DNA of 64,000 nt from JAKAWQ01 sp035509315. Lineage in GTDB: Bacteria; Pseudomonadota; Alphaproteobacteria; Acetobacterales; Acetobacteraceae. The stretch spans positions 1 to 64,000 of the forward strand of contig DATJLS010000059.1 of the NCBI GenBank assembly GCA_035509315.1, given 5' to 3'. This document shows, piece after piece, positions 16,917 through 25,947 of the stretch (within the stretch, counting starts at the first letter, position 1; every line of letters starts with the position of its first letter). Below the pieces are notes generated by a model. It made no database searches and was not told the origin of the DNA. It worked only from the letters and a program-made list of their open reading frames with translations. The translations under genes were made by a program, and so were the position numbers.

Positions 16917-18161
16917 ATGGCGAGAGAGACCGCTACCCTCAAGGGCGAACGGGCGGCCGAGACCGATGCCGCCCTGGTGACCCTCTCGACCGCGGAGATC
17001 GAGAAAGATCCACACGGAATATTCCACCATTATCGGCCCCTGACGCCGTTCATCGGCCACGAGGAGGGTGGATTCATCGTTCTCCGCGCGGGCGACGTGG
17101 AGCGGTTCAGCCGCGACCCGCGCCTCAGGGCGACAGAGACGGAGTTCCCCGAGATGCGCGGCATCACCGGCGGGACCCTGCTCGAGCTCTTCAAGAATGG
17201 GATGCTGACCTCCAACGGCGCGGCGCATCGGCAGAGACGCTCCCCCTTCACCCGAACCTTCGCGGCGAAGCTGATCGCCGAGCTGCGTCCGAAGATCCGG
17301 AGCACGGCCCAGGATCTCATCACGGAATGGTATGAAGAAGGCGAGGTCGATTTCGTCGATCGCTACACGGCACTGATTCCGGCGCGGACCATCAGCGATA
17401 TTCTGGGGTTGCCGAAGGACGACATCCCGCACTTCACGCGCATCGTCTATAGGCTTTCCCGCGTTCTGAGCTTCCTTTTTCAGCCGGACGAGATTCCCGA
17501 GCTGGAGGAAGCGGCAAGCGCGCTTGCGGCTTATTCCGAAGAGCTCCTGAATGAGCGGCGCCGCAAGCCGAGGGAGGATTTCCTTTCCGCCTTCGTCGCC
17601 GTGGCCGACGCGGCGGGCGAGCTCACGCCGTTTGAAATCATTGCCCAGATCGTGGCGCTTATCATAGGCGGGACGGACACGACCCGCGTCGCGGCCGCGA
17701 TGCAGGTGGCCCTTCTTCTCCAGGATCGCACACAATGGGACGCGGTCTGCCGAGACCCGGTGCTTGTCCCCGGCGCGGTTTCGGAGGCACTCCGCTACGA
17801 ACCGAGTGTCCCCGGAATTGGGCGCATCACGTTGGAAGAGATCCTGCTGGATGGGCGGGTTCTCCCTGCCGGCGCGTTCCTGACACTCTCCTTGATGTCG
17901 GCCATGCGTGATGAGCGCGTCTATGCACAGCCGGACGTCTTCGACATCCGCCGCACCGACCATATGCGCCTGCACCCGATTTTCGGCGGCGGGCCGCACC
18001 GGTGCATTGGGGAAGCGCTGGCACGGGCCGAGCTCGAGGAAGGACTGGCGGCTCTCACCGCGCGGATCCCGCAGCTTCAGCTTGCGGGCGATCCCCCGAT
18101 TCTGCAGGGACATGCCGGCATTCGCCGGATCGATCAGATGCACGTGGCCTGGCAGAGGTGA
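16917..18161 (+). CDS. cytochrome P450 (first of two paralogues)
   Basis: A 414-residue soluble bacterial P450. Visible motifs: I-helix GGTDTTR (251-257) with the acid/Thr pair for O2 activation, ExxR as EALR (290-293), and the heme loop FGGGPHRCIG (356-365) with the thiolate Cys363. AAAGGAG lies upstream of the ATG. A close paralogue lies at 21808-23067, and the two share long identical runs such as RYTALIPARTIS/RYAALIPARTIS. No ferredoxin or reductase gene is nearby, so electrons must come from elsewhere. The substrate is unknown; the neighbourhood contains a tautomerase, a hydrolase pseudogene and a sulfotransferase pseudogene. Confidence 0.93.
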   Translation: MARETATLKGERAAETDAALVTLSTAEIEKDPHGIFHHYRPLTPFIGHEEGGFIVLRAGDVERFSRDPRLRATETEFPEMRGITGGTLLELFKNGMLTSNGAAHRQRRSPFTRTFAAKLIAELRPKIRSTAQDLITEWYEEGEVDFVDRYTALIPARTISDILGLPKDDIPHFTRIVYRLSRVLSFLFQPDEIPELEEAASALAAYSEELLNERRRKPREDFLSAFVAVADAAGELTPFEIIAQIVALIIGGTDTTRVAAAMQVALLLQDRTQWDAVCRDPVLVPGAVSEALRYEPSVPGIGRITLEEILLDGRVLPAGAFLTLSLMSAMRDERVYAQPDVFDIRRTDHMRLHPIFGGGPHRCIGEALARAELEEGLAALTARIPQLQLAGDPPILQGHAGIRRIDQMHVAWQR

Positions 18162-18228
18162 GCCGGCATGGCTTGCTGTGGCGAATCGCAGAGCGGCTTC
18201 GCCCGCAGGAGGGAATGATCCCTTTCTT

Positions 18229-19713
18229 TTACGCCGATGGCGCTTTCGAGCGGGGCGTGCGCAGCGGCGGCATCGCAGCGGGAACTTCCGCCGATGAGCC
18301 GGCGCCGGGCCTGAGCGCAGCCAGCCGCTTGAAGGCATTCTGAACGCGCGTTTCCTCACAGACGGCGAGATTGAAGCGCATCCATGGCGAGCGTTCGAGA
18401 TGCGGACGGAAGACCGTGCCGGGAGCGAGCATGATGCCCTCACGCTGCGCCGCTTCGACCAGCTCCAGCGAATCCCCGACATGCGGGAAGCGCGCCCAGG
18501 CGAACATGCCGTCCGCGGGTTCCGTGAACAATTCGAGCCCGATATGCTCGAAAGCATGCACGACATTGAGACGTGCCTCACCGAGGCGCTGGTGCAGGCG
18601 CGAGAGATATTTGCGATAGTGGCCATCGACCAGCATCAGATAGATGAGCCGTTCCGTGAATTGCGAGGTGGTGATGCTGGTCAGCATCTTGATATCGGCA
18701 AGCTCGCCCGCGATGTTCTCGGCGCAGGCGATGAAGCCGACGCGCAGGCTGCCCGAAAGCGTCTTGGAGAAGCTGCGGGCATAGATCACGCGATTGAGCT
18801 GGTCGAGCGTTGCAAGCCGCGGGGTTGGCTTCGCTTGCAGATCGCAGAAGATATCGTCTTCCACGACAATGAAGTCATATCGGTCGGCGGCTTGCAGAAC
18901 CTTGAAGGCGATATGCGGGCTCATATCGGTTCCGGTCGGGTTCTGCATCACTGACTGGGTGAAATAGAGCTTCGGGCGGTAAGACGCGGCCAGAGATTCG
19001 AGCGCGGCAATGTCCGGCCCGTCTGGATTGCGCGGCACGGCCAGCATCTCCACACCGTGCAGGCGCAGATTGCCGAACATGTTGTAATAGCCGGGATCAT
19101 CCACCAGCGCCGCATCGCCGGGCCGCAGCAGGTATCGCATGGTGAGCTCGAGCGCCTGGCTGGTCCCGCCAGTCAGCAGGATCTGGCCCGGATGTACCGT
19201 GATGCCTAGCCCGCCCAGCATCAGGGCAAAGTGCTCGCGCAGCGGCAGATAGCCAAACGGATTTCCATATTCGAGCAGATGGGCACCGTTCTTGCGCGCG
19301 AGCATGTTCAGGCTCTGCCGGATACCGCCTTCGTCGAGCCACGTGTTCGGCAGCCACGGGCCACCGGCGAGAACGGTGTTTTCGCCGGCCTCAAGGACGC
19401 GGCGGATGAGCCAGACCAGTTGCTCATTGCGCTTGTGATGGTCTGATGGCTCGGGGCGAGCGGCTGAGGCAGGCGCGGGCGCCACATAGAATCCGGCACC
19501 GCGGCGTGAATGCACATAGCCCATGGCGACCAGACGGTCATAAGCCTCCACCACGGTGAAGCGGCTGACCTTGTAGCTTTCGGCGAAGCTCCGGATGGAG
19601 GGCAGCTTTGTGCCCGGCCGCAGACGCCGATCATCGATCTGCCGCCTGATGCCGGACACGATCTGCTCGGCAAGCGGCTGGCCGCTTCCCTGGCTCATGG
19701 TGAGAGAGAGCAT
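18229..19713 (-). CDS. MocR-type regulator (GntR HTH fused to aminotransferase-like domain)
   Basis: The N-terminal winged helix has IRRQIDDRRLRPGTKLPSIR, then SYKVSRFTVVEAYDRL. About 70 residues later a fold-type I PLP domain follows, with LLTGGTSQALELTMRYLLRP, VEDDIFCD and the PLP-Lys motif YARSFSKTLSGSLRVGF. MocR proteins use PLP plus an amino compound as effector and often control a divergent gene. Here the divergent neighbour is the tautomerase at 19904. I start at ATG 19713, where the GntR domain begins; an open extension to 19914 would swallow the promoter region and overlap the tautomerase start. Confidence 0.9.
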   Translation of the reverse strand: MLSLTMSQGSGQPLAEQIVSGIRRQIDDRRLRPGTKLPSIRSFAESYKVSRFTVVEAYDRLVAMGYVHSRRGAGFYVAPAPASAARPEPSDHHKRNEQLVWLIRRVLEAGENTVLAGGPWLPNTWLDEGGIRQSLNMLARKNGAHLLEYGNPFGYLPLREHFALMLGGLGITVHPGQILLTGGTSQALELTMRYLLRPGDAALVDDPGYYNMFGNLRLHGVEMLAVPRNPDGPDIAALESLAASYRPKLYFTQSVMQNPTGTDMSPHIAFKVLQAADRYDFIVVEDDIFCDLQAKPTPRLATLDQLNRVIYARSFSKTLSGSLRVGFIACAENIAGELADIKMLTSITTSQFTERLIYLMLVDGHYRKYLSRLHQRLGEARLNVVHAFEHIGLELFTEPADGMFAWARFPHVGDSLELVEAAQREGIMLAPGTVFRPHLERSPWMRFNLAVCEETRVQNAFKRLAALRPGAGSSAEVPAAMPPLRTPRSKAPSA

Positions 19714-19903
19714 GGAGGTTTCCGGTTCCCTTACGACTGGCCCGCCATCTGGACCGGTACAGTTATGGCGACCAACGTCACAACTGTCTATTACCGTTCG
19801 TCCAAGTGTCCGGCACCATGACTTTCGTGTCAAGCGGAAGCGGCGTGGTGGCCGGCTTCCCCAGGCTTGCAGCCCCGAGGCCAAGGACAGGAAAGGAAAA
19901 CGA

Positions 19904-20128
19904 ATGCCTCTCATTCAGGTTCGCGTCATCAAGGACGTCTTCAACAAGGAGCAGAAGCGCGAGATCATCAGCAAGCTGACCGATGCCATGGTCTCGGTCG
20001 AGGGGGAGAATATGCGCGGCATCACCTGGTGCGTGATCGAAGAAGTTGAAAGCGGTGACTGGGGGATTGGCGGAAAGGCTCTGACCACCGCCGACGCGCT
20101 TGCCGTGGCACGTGGAAAAGCCGCCTGA
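19904..20128 (+). CDS. 4-oxalocrotonate tautomerase family protein
   Basis: A 74-residue protein. It starts MPLIQVRVIKDVFNKEQKRE, with the catalytic amino-terminal Pro1 exposed after Met removal. It continues with ISKLTDAMVSVEGENMRGIT, then WCVIEEVESGDWGIGGKALT, which fits the family length and fold (beta-alpha-beta, oligomeric). Such enzymes ketonise 2-hydroxymuconate-like enols in aromatic-ring catabolism, but many members have other reactions. A purine-rich GGAAAGGAAAA leader acts as ribosome binding site. It is divergent from the MocR regulator, which probably controls it. Confidence 0.88.
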   Translation: MPLIQVRVIKDVFNKEQKREIISKLTDAMVSVEGENMRGITWCVIEEVESGDWGIGGKALTTADALAVARGKAA

Positions 20129-20762
20129 CAAGGGCGGCCCTCACGCAGGCAGCGCATGGAAGTTCACGCGCGGCGGTTGCCCCCCGAAAATGCCGGCTCA
20201 CATGCAGCAGCATGCGGGCCGGCGTCGGAGTCATCCAACCGGCGATCATCGAGCTTCGCGCCCCATAATGAACTGCACGGATTTCGCGATGCCAGGAGAA
20301 TCTTCGCTCGCACCGATATCATCGCTTCGCCAGCGACAAATTAGAGAAACATCCCAATTTATCAGCCTTCCCCAATGTCAGACGATTTCAAGAAAATTCT
20401 GGAGCCTTCCGCCAGGTTCCGTTTGAGCATGACGGCATGGCCCGCCGCGATCACGGACTTCCATGATTTCGGCGGCGAAACCGTCCGGTCAGATTAATGT
20501 TACAGGTATAGCGCGCCCTCCTGTCGTCGGACAGCAAAACGTGACATAAACTCCTTGATCTTCGTTGGCTGGGCAGGGCAGAAAAATTGTTTCTGTAGCG
20601 GATGGAAAACCCGGCACTGGCGAAGCCGGGCGGATTGCGTCCATAGCGCCGCCTGTCCGGCATGATGTTGGCGAGCAGACCCTCCTTTGATCTGGCAGCG
20701 CACCACTATGGCATGATTGCCGGACATCCCGCTGCAAAGAAAATCGGAGCAGGATTTCATAG
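20129..20762. other. 634-bp intergenic region, no gene found
   Basis: Both strands lack a convincing coding frame. The sequence is less GC-rich than its surroundings, especially 20260-20420 and 20480-20600. A short dyad CCCGGC/GCCGGG (20610-20615 with 20625-20630) is present without a following T tract. The last 100 bp may hold the promoter of the broken hydrolase gene. Confidence 0.5.
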
Positions 20763-21612
20763 ATGAACGATAGATCGCGGGAGCACAGACTCGCGACGAC
20801 GCATGGGTCGATCGCAATCGACGAAGCCGGACACGGAGATCTCCCTGTTCTTTTGATCCACGGGAACTCGATTTGCCGTGGTGTCTTTCGCCACCAGATG
20901 AGCGGGCGACTTGCCCAAGATTATCGTTTCATTGCTTTCGCTCTGCCGGGACATGGTGAATCCGGCAATGCGCCGGATCCGTCGCGCACTTATATGTTGC
21001 CAGGATTTGCGGATACCGCCGTCGAAATCCTGGGAATGCTGGGTGTGGCGGAAGTCGCTGGGTGTGGCGGGAGCCATCGTGTTCGGCTGATCGCTTGGCG
21101 GCCACACCGCCCTTGAAATGGCCTCCAAGTTTCCCGGCATCAAGGGCCAGATCACCTGAGGGACCCCGCCCGTCGGTCCTTCAAACATGGCGGAGGGGTT
21201 TGTCCCATCCCCCCATCTGAAGCTGGCGAGCCAGCAGAATTTCACGGCGCCGGATGTCGAGAGCTCCGGGAAAGCCGTTTTCAGCGCGACACTTGCGCCG
21301 TTTCTCCGAAAGGCGATCGAGCGCGCCGATGGATCGGCAAGAAAAACGATGTTCGAGGCCGTGCGTTCCGGAGCCGGCACTGACCAGCGATGCGTCGTGG
21401 AAAACCCGCCGATACCGCTCGCGGTGGCGAACGGGTCCGAGGATCCGTTCATAAACCTCGATTATCTCGATCGCCTGCATTATGCCCATTTGTGGGAAAA
21501 GCGTTGTCATCAGCTTCCCGGGCTCGGACACGCCCCGTTTTGGGAGGCGCCGGAGCTATTCAATCCCTTTCTTGAGCGGTTTCTGCGTGATGTCTCCACA
21601 GGCGCGGCGTAG
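20763..21612 (+). pseudogene. alpha/beta hydrolase pseudogene: 19-bp tandem duplication plus two TGA codons at Trp positions
   Basis: The 5' frame from ATG 20763 gives an alpha/beta-hydrolase start (LPVLLIHGNSICRGVFRHQM, then FIAFALPGHGESGNA). After 21056 the frame is lost: 21038-21056 and 21057-21075 are near-identical 19-bp copies, so one extra copy shifts the frame by +1. In the shifted frame the nucleophile elbow reads FG-stop-SLGGH, where G-W-S-L-G-G is expected (TGA at 21088-21090). Later, QIT-stop-GTPPVG has another TGA (21157-21159) where Trp is expected. The 3' part (21187-21612) carries the catalytic-His region GLGHAPFWEAP. The enzyme cannot be made by normal decoding. Confidence 0.85.
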
Positions 21613-21807
21613 GTCCCGGCGGCAATTCTCAAGACCTTCCGAACACCTTGCCGGATGCGCTGTGCCGGCAGTCGGCCATCTCTCGAAATCGCAGGCTGCA
21701 TATTTTCCCGCCAAAAGGGAGCGTCCCCTTCGGACACGGAAATTCTTGATATCCTGTCACGAGGGCATCTATCTCTTTGGCTGAGACAGAACAGAAGGAG
21801 CGGCTGA

Positions 21808-23067
21808 GTGATGGACAGAAATCTCGGCACCCGAGACGCCACGCTATCCGCAGGGTCCGGTGATGCCCCGGATGATGGCGTCATCACTCTCTCGATCGCG
21901 GAACTCGACGCGGATCCGCATGGCGTGTACCGGCGATATCGACCGCTGACACCTTTCATCGCACACGAGTCCGGCAGCTACATCGTCCTCCGCGCCGACG
22001 ACGTGGAGCGGTTCGCGCGTGATCCACGTCTGCGGCAGTCGGAGACGGAGTATCCTGAAATTCACGGCATCACGAGCGGACTCCTCTTCGATCTCTTCAA
22101 ATACGGGATGCTGATGTCCAACGGCGCGGTTCATCGCCGCAGACGCGCGCCCTTCACCCGGACCTTTGCGGCCAGGCTGATCATGGAGATGCGGCCGCGA
22201 ATCAGGAAAACGGCTGAAACGCTTGTCGAGGAGTGGTATGAGGACGGGGAAGTCGACCTCGTCCAGCGCTACGCGGCACTGATTCCGGCACGGACCATCA
22301 GCGATCTTCTGGGATTGCCGAAGGACGACATCCCGGAGTTCACGTCTCTCGTCTACCAGGTGACCCGGATTCTGAGCTTCCTTTTTCGCCCCGACGAGCT
22401 CCCGGAGCTTGAGGACGCGGCACGCAAGCTCTTTGGCTATGTCGAGAACACCCTGAATGAGCGGCGCAAGAGGCCGAGGGAGGATTTCCTCTCGGCCTTC
22501 GTTGCCTCGGCCGACGCGGCGGAGGATCTCTCGCCCTTCGAGATCATCACCCAGATCGTCACCCTGATCATCGGCGGGACGGACACGACCCGCGTCGCCG
22601 CCGCCGTGCAGGTCGCCCTGCTCCTGCAGGACCGCGCGCAATGGAACGAGGTTTGCCGCGACCCCGCGCTCATTCCGGGCGCGGTGACGGAGGCACTCCG
22701 CTACGAGCCGAGCGTCGCCTCGCTCGCGCGGATACCGCTCGAGGATATCGAGATCGATGGGCGGGTCCTTCCCGCCGGCCAGTTCCTCATCCTTTCGACA
22801 ATGTCGGCCATGCGCGACGAACAGCTCTACGCACGGCCGGATATCTTCGATATCCATCGCACCGACCATCCGCGCCTGCCCCTCGTCTTCGGCGGCGGGC
22901 CGCACCGATGCCTCGGGGAAGCGCTGGCGCGGGTCGAGCTGGAGGAAGGTCTTTCCGTTCTCGCCAGCCATGTCCCACAGCTTGAGCTCGCGGGCGGCTC
23001 GGCTCGTGTACAGGGACATAGCGGCATCCGCCGGATCGGCGAGATGCGCGTCGCTTGGCAAAGATGA
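21808..23067 (+). CDS. cytochrome P450 (second paralogue)
   Basis: A 419-residue P450 closely related to the one at 16917. I-helix GGTDTTR, ExxR as EALR and the heme loop FGGGPHRCLG are present. Most of the difference from the first copy lies at the N terminus and in the segments around MSAMRDEQLYARPDIF, which suggests a gene duplication with changed substrate range. No redox partner is adjacent. A possible GTG start lies 3 bp before the chosen ATG at 21811; the in-frame opening is GTGATGGAC. Downstream the DNA becomes clearly AT-richer and carries a 35-codon secreted-peptide frame at 23358. Confidence 0.92.
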   Translation: MMDRNLGTRDATLSAGSGDAPDDGVITLSIAELDADPHGVYRRYRPLTPFIAHESGSYIVLRADDVERFARDPRLRQSETEYPEIHGITSGLLFDLFKYGMLMSNGAVHRRRRAPFTRTFAARLIMEMRPRIRKTAETLVEEWYEDGEVDLVQRYAALIPARTISDLLGLPKDDIPEFTSLVYQVTRILSFLFRPDELPELEDAARKLFGYVENTLNERRKRPREDFLSAFVASADAAEDLSPFEIITQIVTLIIGGTDTTRVAAAVQVALLLQDRAQWNEVCRDPALIPGAVTEALRYEPSVASLARIPLEDIEIDGRVLPAGQFLILSTMSAMRDEQLYARPDIFDIHRTDHPRLPLVFGGGPHRCLGEALARVELEEGLSVLASHVPQLELAGGSARVQGHSGIRRIGEMRVAWQR

Positions 23068-23357
23068 TCAATCGCGCCGATATTTCACGAACTTCCCGTG
23101 ACACGGAAGCGGAGAAAAATTATCAAAAATTGGAAATTTCTACTTCGAAAGGCGAAAATTCGTGATGCCGAAGTGAAATCCTGTGAATTCCGGAAGGTCG
23201 ATATCGCGATCTTGGCCAAGCTATAGTTCTAGACAACATCTGTATTTTCTGAAATGTAAAATGAAATTCCAATATAACAAGGCTATGTCAGCATTTTCTT
23301 GCGATGATGATTCGGACATCGTCTTGGTCATGCATCGTGATAATCGTGGAGATATTC
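23068..23357. other. AT-rich intergenic stretch after the second P450
   Basis: About 290 bp with base composition unlike the rest of the window (runs such as aaaaattatcaaaaattgg near 23115 and the region 23240-23290). I see no coding frame with family resemblance. It may hold a promoter for the small peptide gene that follows and could mark a transferred segment. Confidence 0.45.
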
Positions 23358-23465
23358 ATGAAGAAACTCTTGGCTGCTTTCGCGCTGATTGCTTTGCGTG
23401 GCGCCGGCTATGCTGGCGCGATTGCGTCTGCTGACCATGCGATGGCGTATACGCCGGTTTGGTAA
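23358..23465 (+). CDS. 35-residue putative secreted peptide
   Basis: This frame is below the usual length cut-off. ATG 23358 is preceded by GTGGAG with 6 nt spacing. The peptide starts MKKLLAAFALIALRGAGYAG, a classic signal-peptide layout of two Lys, a hydrophobic core and small residues. It ends with AIASADHAMAYTPVW before TAA. Cleavage after GYAG-A or ASA would leave a peptide of about 12-18 residues ending in Y-T-P-V-W. I do not recognise a family. An Arg interrupts the hydrophobic core, which weakens the signal peptide. It could be a RiPP-like precursor, a small periplasmic peptide, or the relic of a larger gene. Confidence 0.45.
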   Translation: MKKLLAAFALIALRGAGYAGAIASADHAMAYTPVW

Positions 23466-23472
23466 GCCGGTT

Positions 23473-24319
23473 TCATAGTCTCTCGCCTGCGATCGGACCG
23501 GGTGATTCCACCCGGTCCGTGATCCCGATACGGCATGCTGTTTTCCACGCCGCTCTCGTGGCGTGGGGCGTAGCGGCTCTCCTTAGCCGCCAATGAGCAC
23601 CCCGCACCGGGAGCCGCGGTTCGATCAGGGCAAAGGAATGGTATTCCGGGAGGCGACGATATGGTCGGGTGAATTTTGGCGTTCGCATTTGCAGCCAATG
23701 CGAAAGATCGCGATCGATCTGGCGCGCCGTCACCTTGATGTCATTACGGAACGATTTCAGCACCACGCGGCACTCGTCGATATCCGGCGGTGCGGGTTCC
23801 CGCGCGGCATAGACAAGGGAGCGCATCCGGCGGCGAACGGGACGCGGGATGGCACGCAGAACGATGACGATTCGCGCGTCGGGAAAACGATGAGCGATCT
23901 CCCGCGCCGCGAGCCCTGAACGCAGATTGGGATGTCAAAGCCTCACCGCCCGCCTTCTCACCGTTCCACGATGCGAAGAGCCGGAGATAGGCGTCAAAGT
24001 CGGTGGTAACGGCGACACGCAGCGGAGCGAGGAACGCTGCAAGGGCCTGTCGACCAGCACACTCTGCCGCCGCGCCTCCTCCAGGGTTCCGTGCCCCGCG
24101 GTGATGTGGAAGGCGAAATGGTCCGGCTCCTTGACCGGGCAGCAATAGATGTTGCGATGGTGGGGACAATGCCCGGAACGGGGAGGTCGTGCCGCGGCGG
24201 GCGACGCCGACGATAAAGACGTTCGGAGTGGCCCGGAACGAAGAGGGCAAGGAACGGCTGTGAGCGTGCGTTCGGCCTTCCTCGCCGAGCGTACGCCTTT
24301 GTCCGGCTTTCCGCTTCAC
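23473..24319 (-). pseudogene. sulfotransferase pseudogene, several frameshifts
   Basis: Pieces in different minus-strand frames line up into one PAPS-dependent sulfotransferase. The 5'-phosphosulfate loop is PNVFIVGVARRGTTS. One frame away follows HRNIYCCPVKEPDHFAFHIT, with the family KEPxxFA motif. Then come TTDFDAYLRLFASWNGEKAG and DPASRS-like PAPS-binding residues, and a final part with DIDECRVVLKSFRNDIKV. At least two frame changes separate these blocks, so no full protein can be made. It is antisense to nothing else recognisable. It once probably sulfated a small molecule or glycan. Confidence 0.65.
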
Positions 24320-24633
24320 AATCTAGGCGATTCGTTCCGTTTCTCCGCCATGGCCCGTGAGGATACAATGCCAGCGATCCTGGACAAGGACGCACCCGGG
24401 ACCGCGATATGCAATTCGATGTGGCAACGTAAAAATGCAAACCATCACGATACGATGCTGCCGTGCGCGCACTGCGCCTGTCAATGGTGACGCCCGCCGG
24501 GTGGGTATCAAAAAATCCATAGTCAACCTAAAAAAACATGCGATGACGCTATCAAACGACACGAAAAGTAGCAAATTTTACCCAATGCCAGCCCCTGGAC
24601 TCCCCATTGTGCTGCCCGATTGCGTTGAAGGAC
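24320..24633. other. 314-bp intergenic region, no gene found
   Basis: No supported frame on either strand. The part from about 24480 to 24600 is AT-rich compared with flanks (for example around aaaaaatccatagtcaac), like the segment before the small peptide gene. No clear terminator or repeat copy was found by eye. Confidence 0.4.
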
Positions 24634-25035
24634 TCAATCCTCCGTGGCCTGGCGCGCGAGCGATTGCAGCCCCGCAGCAAGCGCGGCAAGTGGCTTTTGC
24701 GCCTCTTCGCCCAAGGCGTGGCGAGCCGCAATCCATGCCGGATCATTGTAGGTGAGGTTGACGGTCCCACCCGCGTCCTGCCAGACGAGCACCTTCAACG
24801 GCAGATCGATCCCCGCTGTCTGGGCCGCCTGCATCAGGGGTGTTCCTGCGGCCGGATTGCCGAAGAGAAGAAGCGTCGTCGGCCTGAGGAAGAGCCCTGC
24901 TCCGCTCGCACCCGCTGCATGATCGACGCGCGCGAACACGGTGATCCCTCTTGCTTCCAACGCTGCCTCGATTCGCGCCAGGGTCTTCACGAAATCGTGT
25001 GTGCTGCGCAGTGTAACCAGACCATTGTCTGACAT
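24634..25035 (-). CDS. DUF302-family protein
   Basis: A 133-residue protein starting MSDNGLVTLRSTHDFVKTLA. The DUF302 fold is indicated by the pattern RIEAALEARGITVFARVDHA, LLLFGNPAAGTPLMQAAQTA and the end of the domain LPLKVLVWQDAGGTVNLTYN. The function of the family is not established; members are cytosolic or exported single-domain proteins, often near redox genes. I use ATG 25035; an in-frame start at 25077 is possible but adds a basic stretch outside the domain. It is divergent from the GntR gene with a gap of about 110 bp. Confidence 0.85.
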   Translation of the reverse strand: MSDNGLVTLRSTHDFVKTLARIEAALEARGITVFARVDHAAGASGAGLFLRPTTLLLFGNPAAGTPLMQAAQTAGIDLPLKVLVWQDAGGTVNLTYNDPAWIAARHALGEEAQKPLAALAAGLQSLARQATED

Positions 25036-25147
25036 GATGGCAAGCCCTTTCGCGATTCTTGAGTTCTTGTGCCGCACATCGCCAAGTCCTGCTTGACCCG
25101 GCCGTGCCCGCCGGTTTGACTGAACCGGACATTACCGGACGAGGCCA

Positions 25148-25918
25148 ATGGGAGCGAAGCGCAAGACACAGCCGCCAACGCGGGCGGGCGGCGGACCACG
25201 TCGGCCCGCCGACAGTGCCGACCGTGCCTATCGGGCGATCCGCCAATGGATCATCGAGTTCAAGCTCAAGCCCGAGGAGCGGATCAACGAGCTCCATCTT
25301 GCGGCGAAGCTCACGCTGAGCCGCACGCCGGTGCGCGAAGCGCTCAACCGGCTGGCGAGCGAGGGCTTCCTCGTCTTCGCGCCCAATCGCGGGTTTTTCT
25401 GCCGCTCGCTCGACGTGACCGACCTGGTCGGTGTCTACGAGATGCGCCTGATCCTCGAGCGCGGGGCCTTCGAGCTCGCCTGCAAGCGCGCCTCCGACGC
25501 CGGGATTGCCGCGTTCGCGCGGTTCTGGGCCGGGGCCCAGCGGCGCTGGCGCCGGCGCGACCCGGATGAGCTCTTGAATCTCGACGAGGCATTCCACCGC
25601 CAGCTTGTCGAGCTTTCGGCCAATCGCGAGATCGCGCGCCAGCTCGCCGCCATCGATGCGCGGATCCGCTTCGTCCGGCGGATTGCGATCGAGCGCGTGG
25701 AGATGCAGGCGCGGATGGCCGAGGAGCATGGCGCGCTGGTCGCCGCCCTCGCTGACCGCAATGCCGCGCGCGGCGGGCGCATCCTTGCCCAGCACATCGC
25801 GCTCTCGGTCGAAAGCGCGCGCAACGTGCTGAAGGAGGTGCTGTTTCGCCTCTATGTCGCCCCTGCGGCGGCCGAGCCGGCAGCGGCGACGGCAACGACA
25901 CGCAGCCAGGCCGCCTGA
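25148..25918 (+). CDS. GntR-family regulator, FadR-C (FCD) type
   Basis: A winged helix at residues about 20-85 (YRAIRQWIIEFKLKPEERIN, LTLSRTPVREALNRLASEGF) is followed by an all-helical FCD domain. That domain has GVYEMRLILERGAFELACKR, the metal-binding type DEAFHRQLVELS, and a further His in EEHGALVAAL. FCD regulators bind organic acids or amino-acid derivatives. It is followed after 29 bp by a proline-racemase-family enzyme, so hydroxyproline or proline derivatives are likely inducers (inference). Confidence 0.9.
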   Translation: MGAKRKTQPPTRAGGGPRRPADSADRAYRAIRQWIIEFKLKPEERINELHLAAKLTLSRTPVREALNRLASEGFLVFAPNRGFFCRSLDVTDLVGVYEMRLILERGAFELACKRASDAGIAAFARFWAGAQRRWRRRDPDELLNLDEAFHRQLVELSANREIARQLAAIDARIRFVRRIAIERVEMQARMAEEHGALVAALADRNAARGGRILAQHIALSVESARNVLKEVLFRLYVAPAAAEPAAATATTRSQAA

Positions 25919-25947
25919 TGACGGTCTGACGGCGCAAGGAACGACCC

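Noticed and set aside
21088..21159. Genome-wide reading of UGA as Trp, suggested by two TGA codons at Trp sites
   Set aside because: Many genes in the window end in TGA at exactly the expected place (including ATGA overlaps) and use TGG for Trp. The hydrolase also has a separate frameshift, so a pseudogene explains it better.
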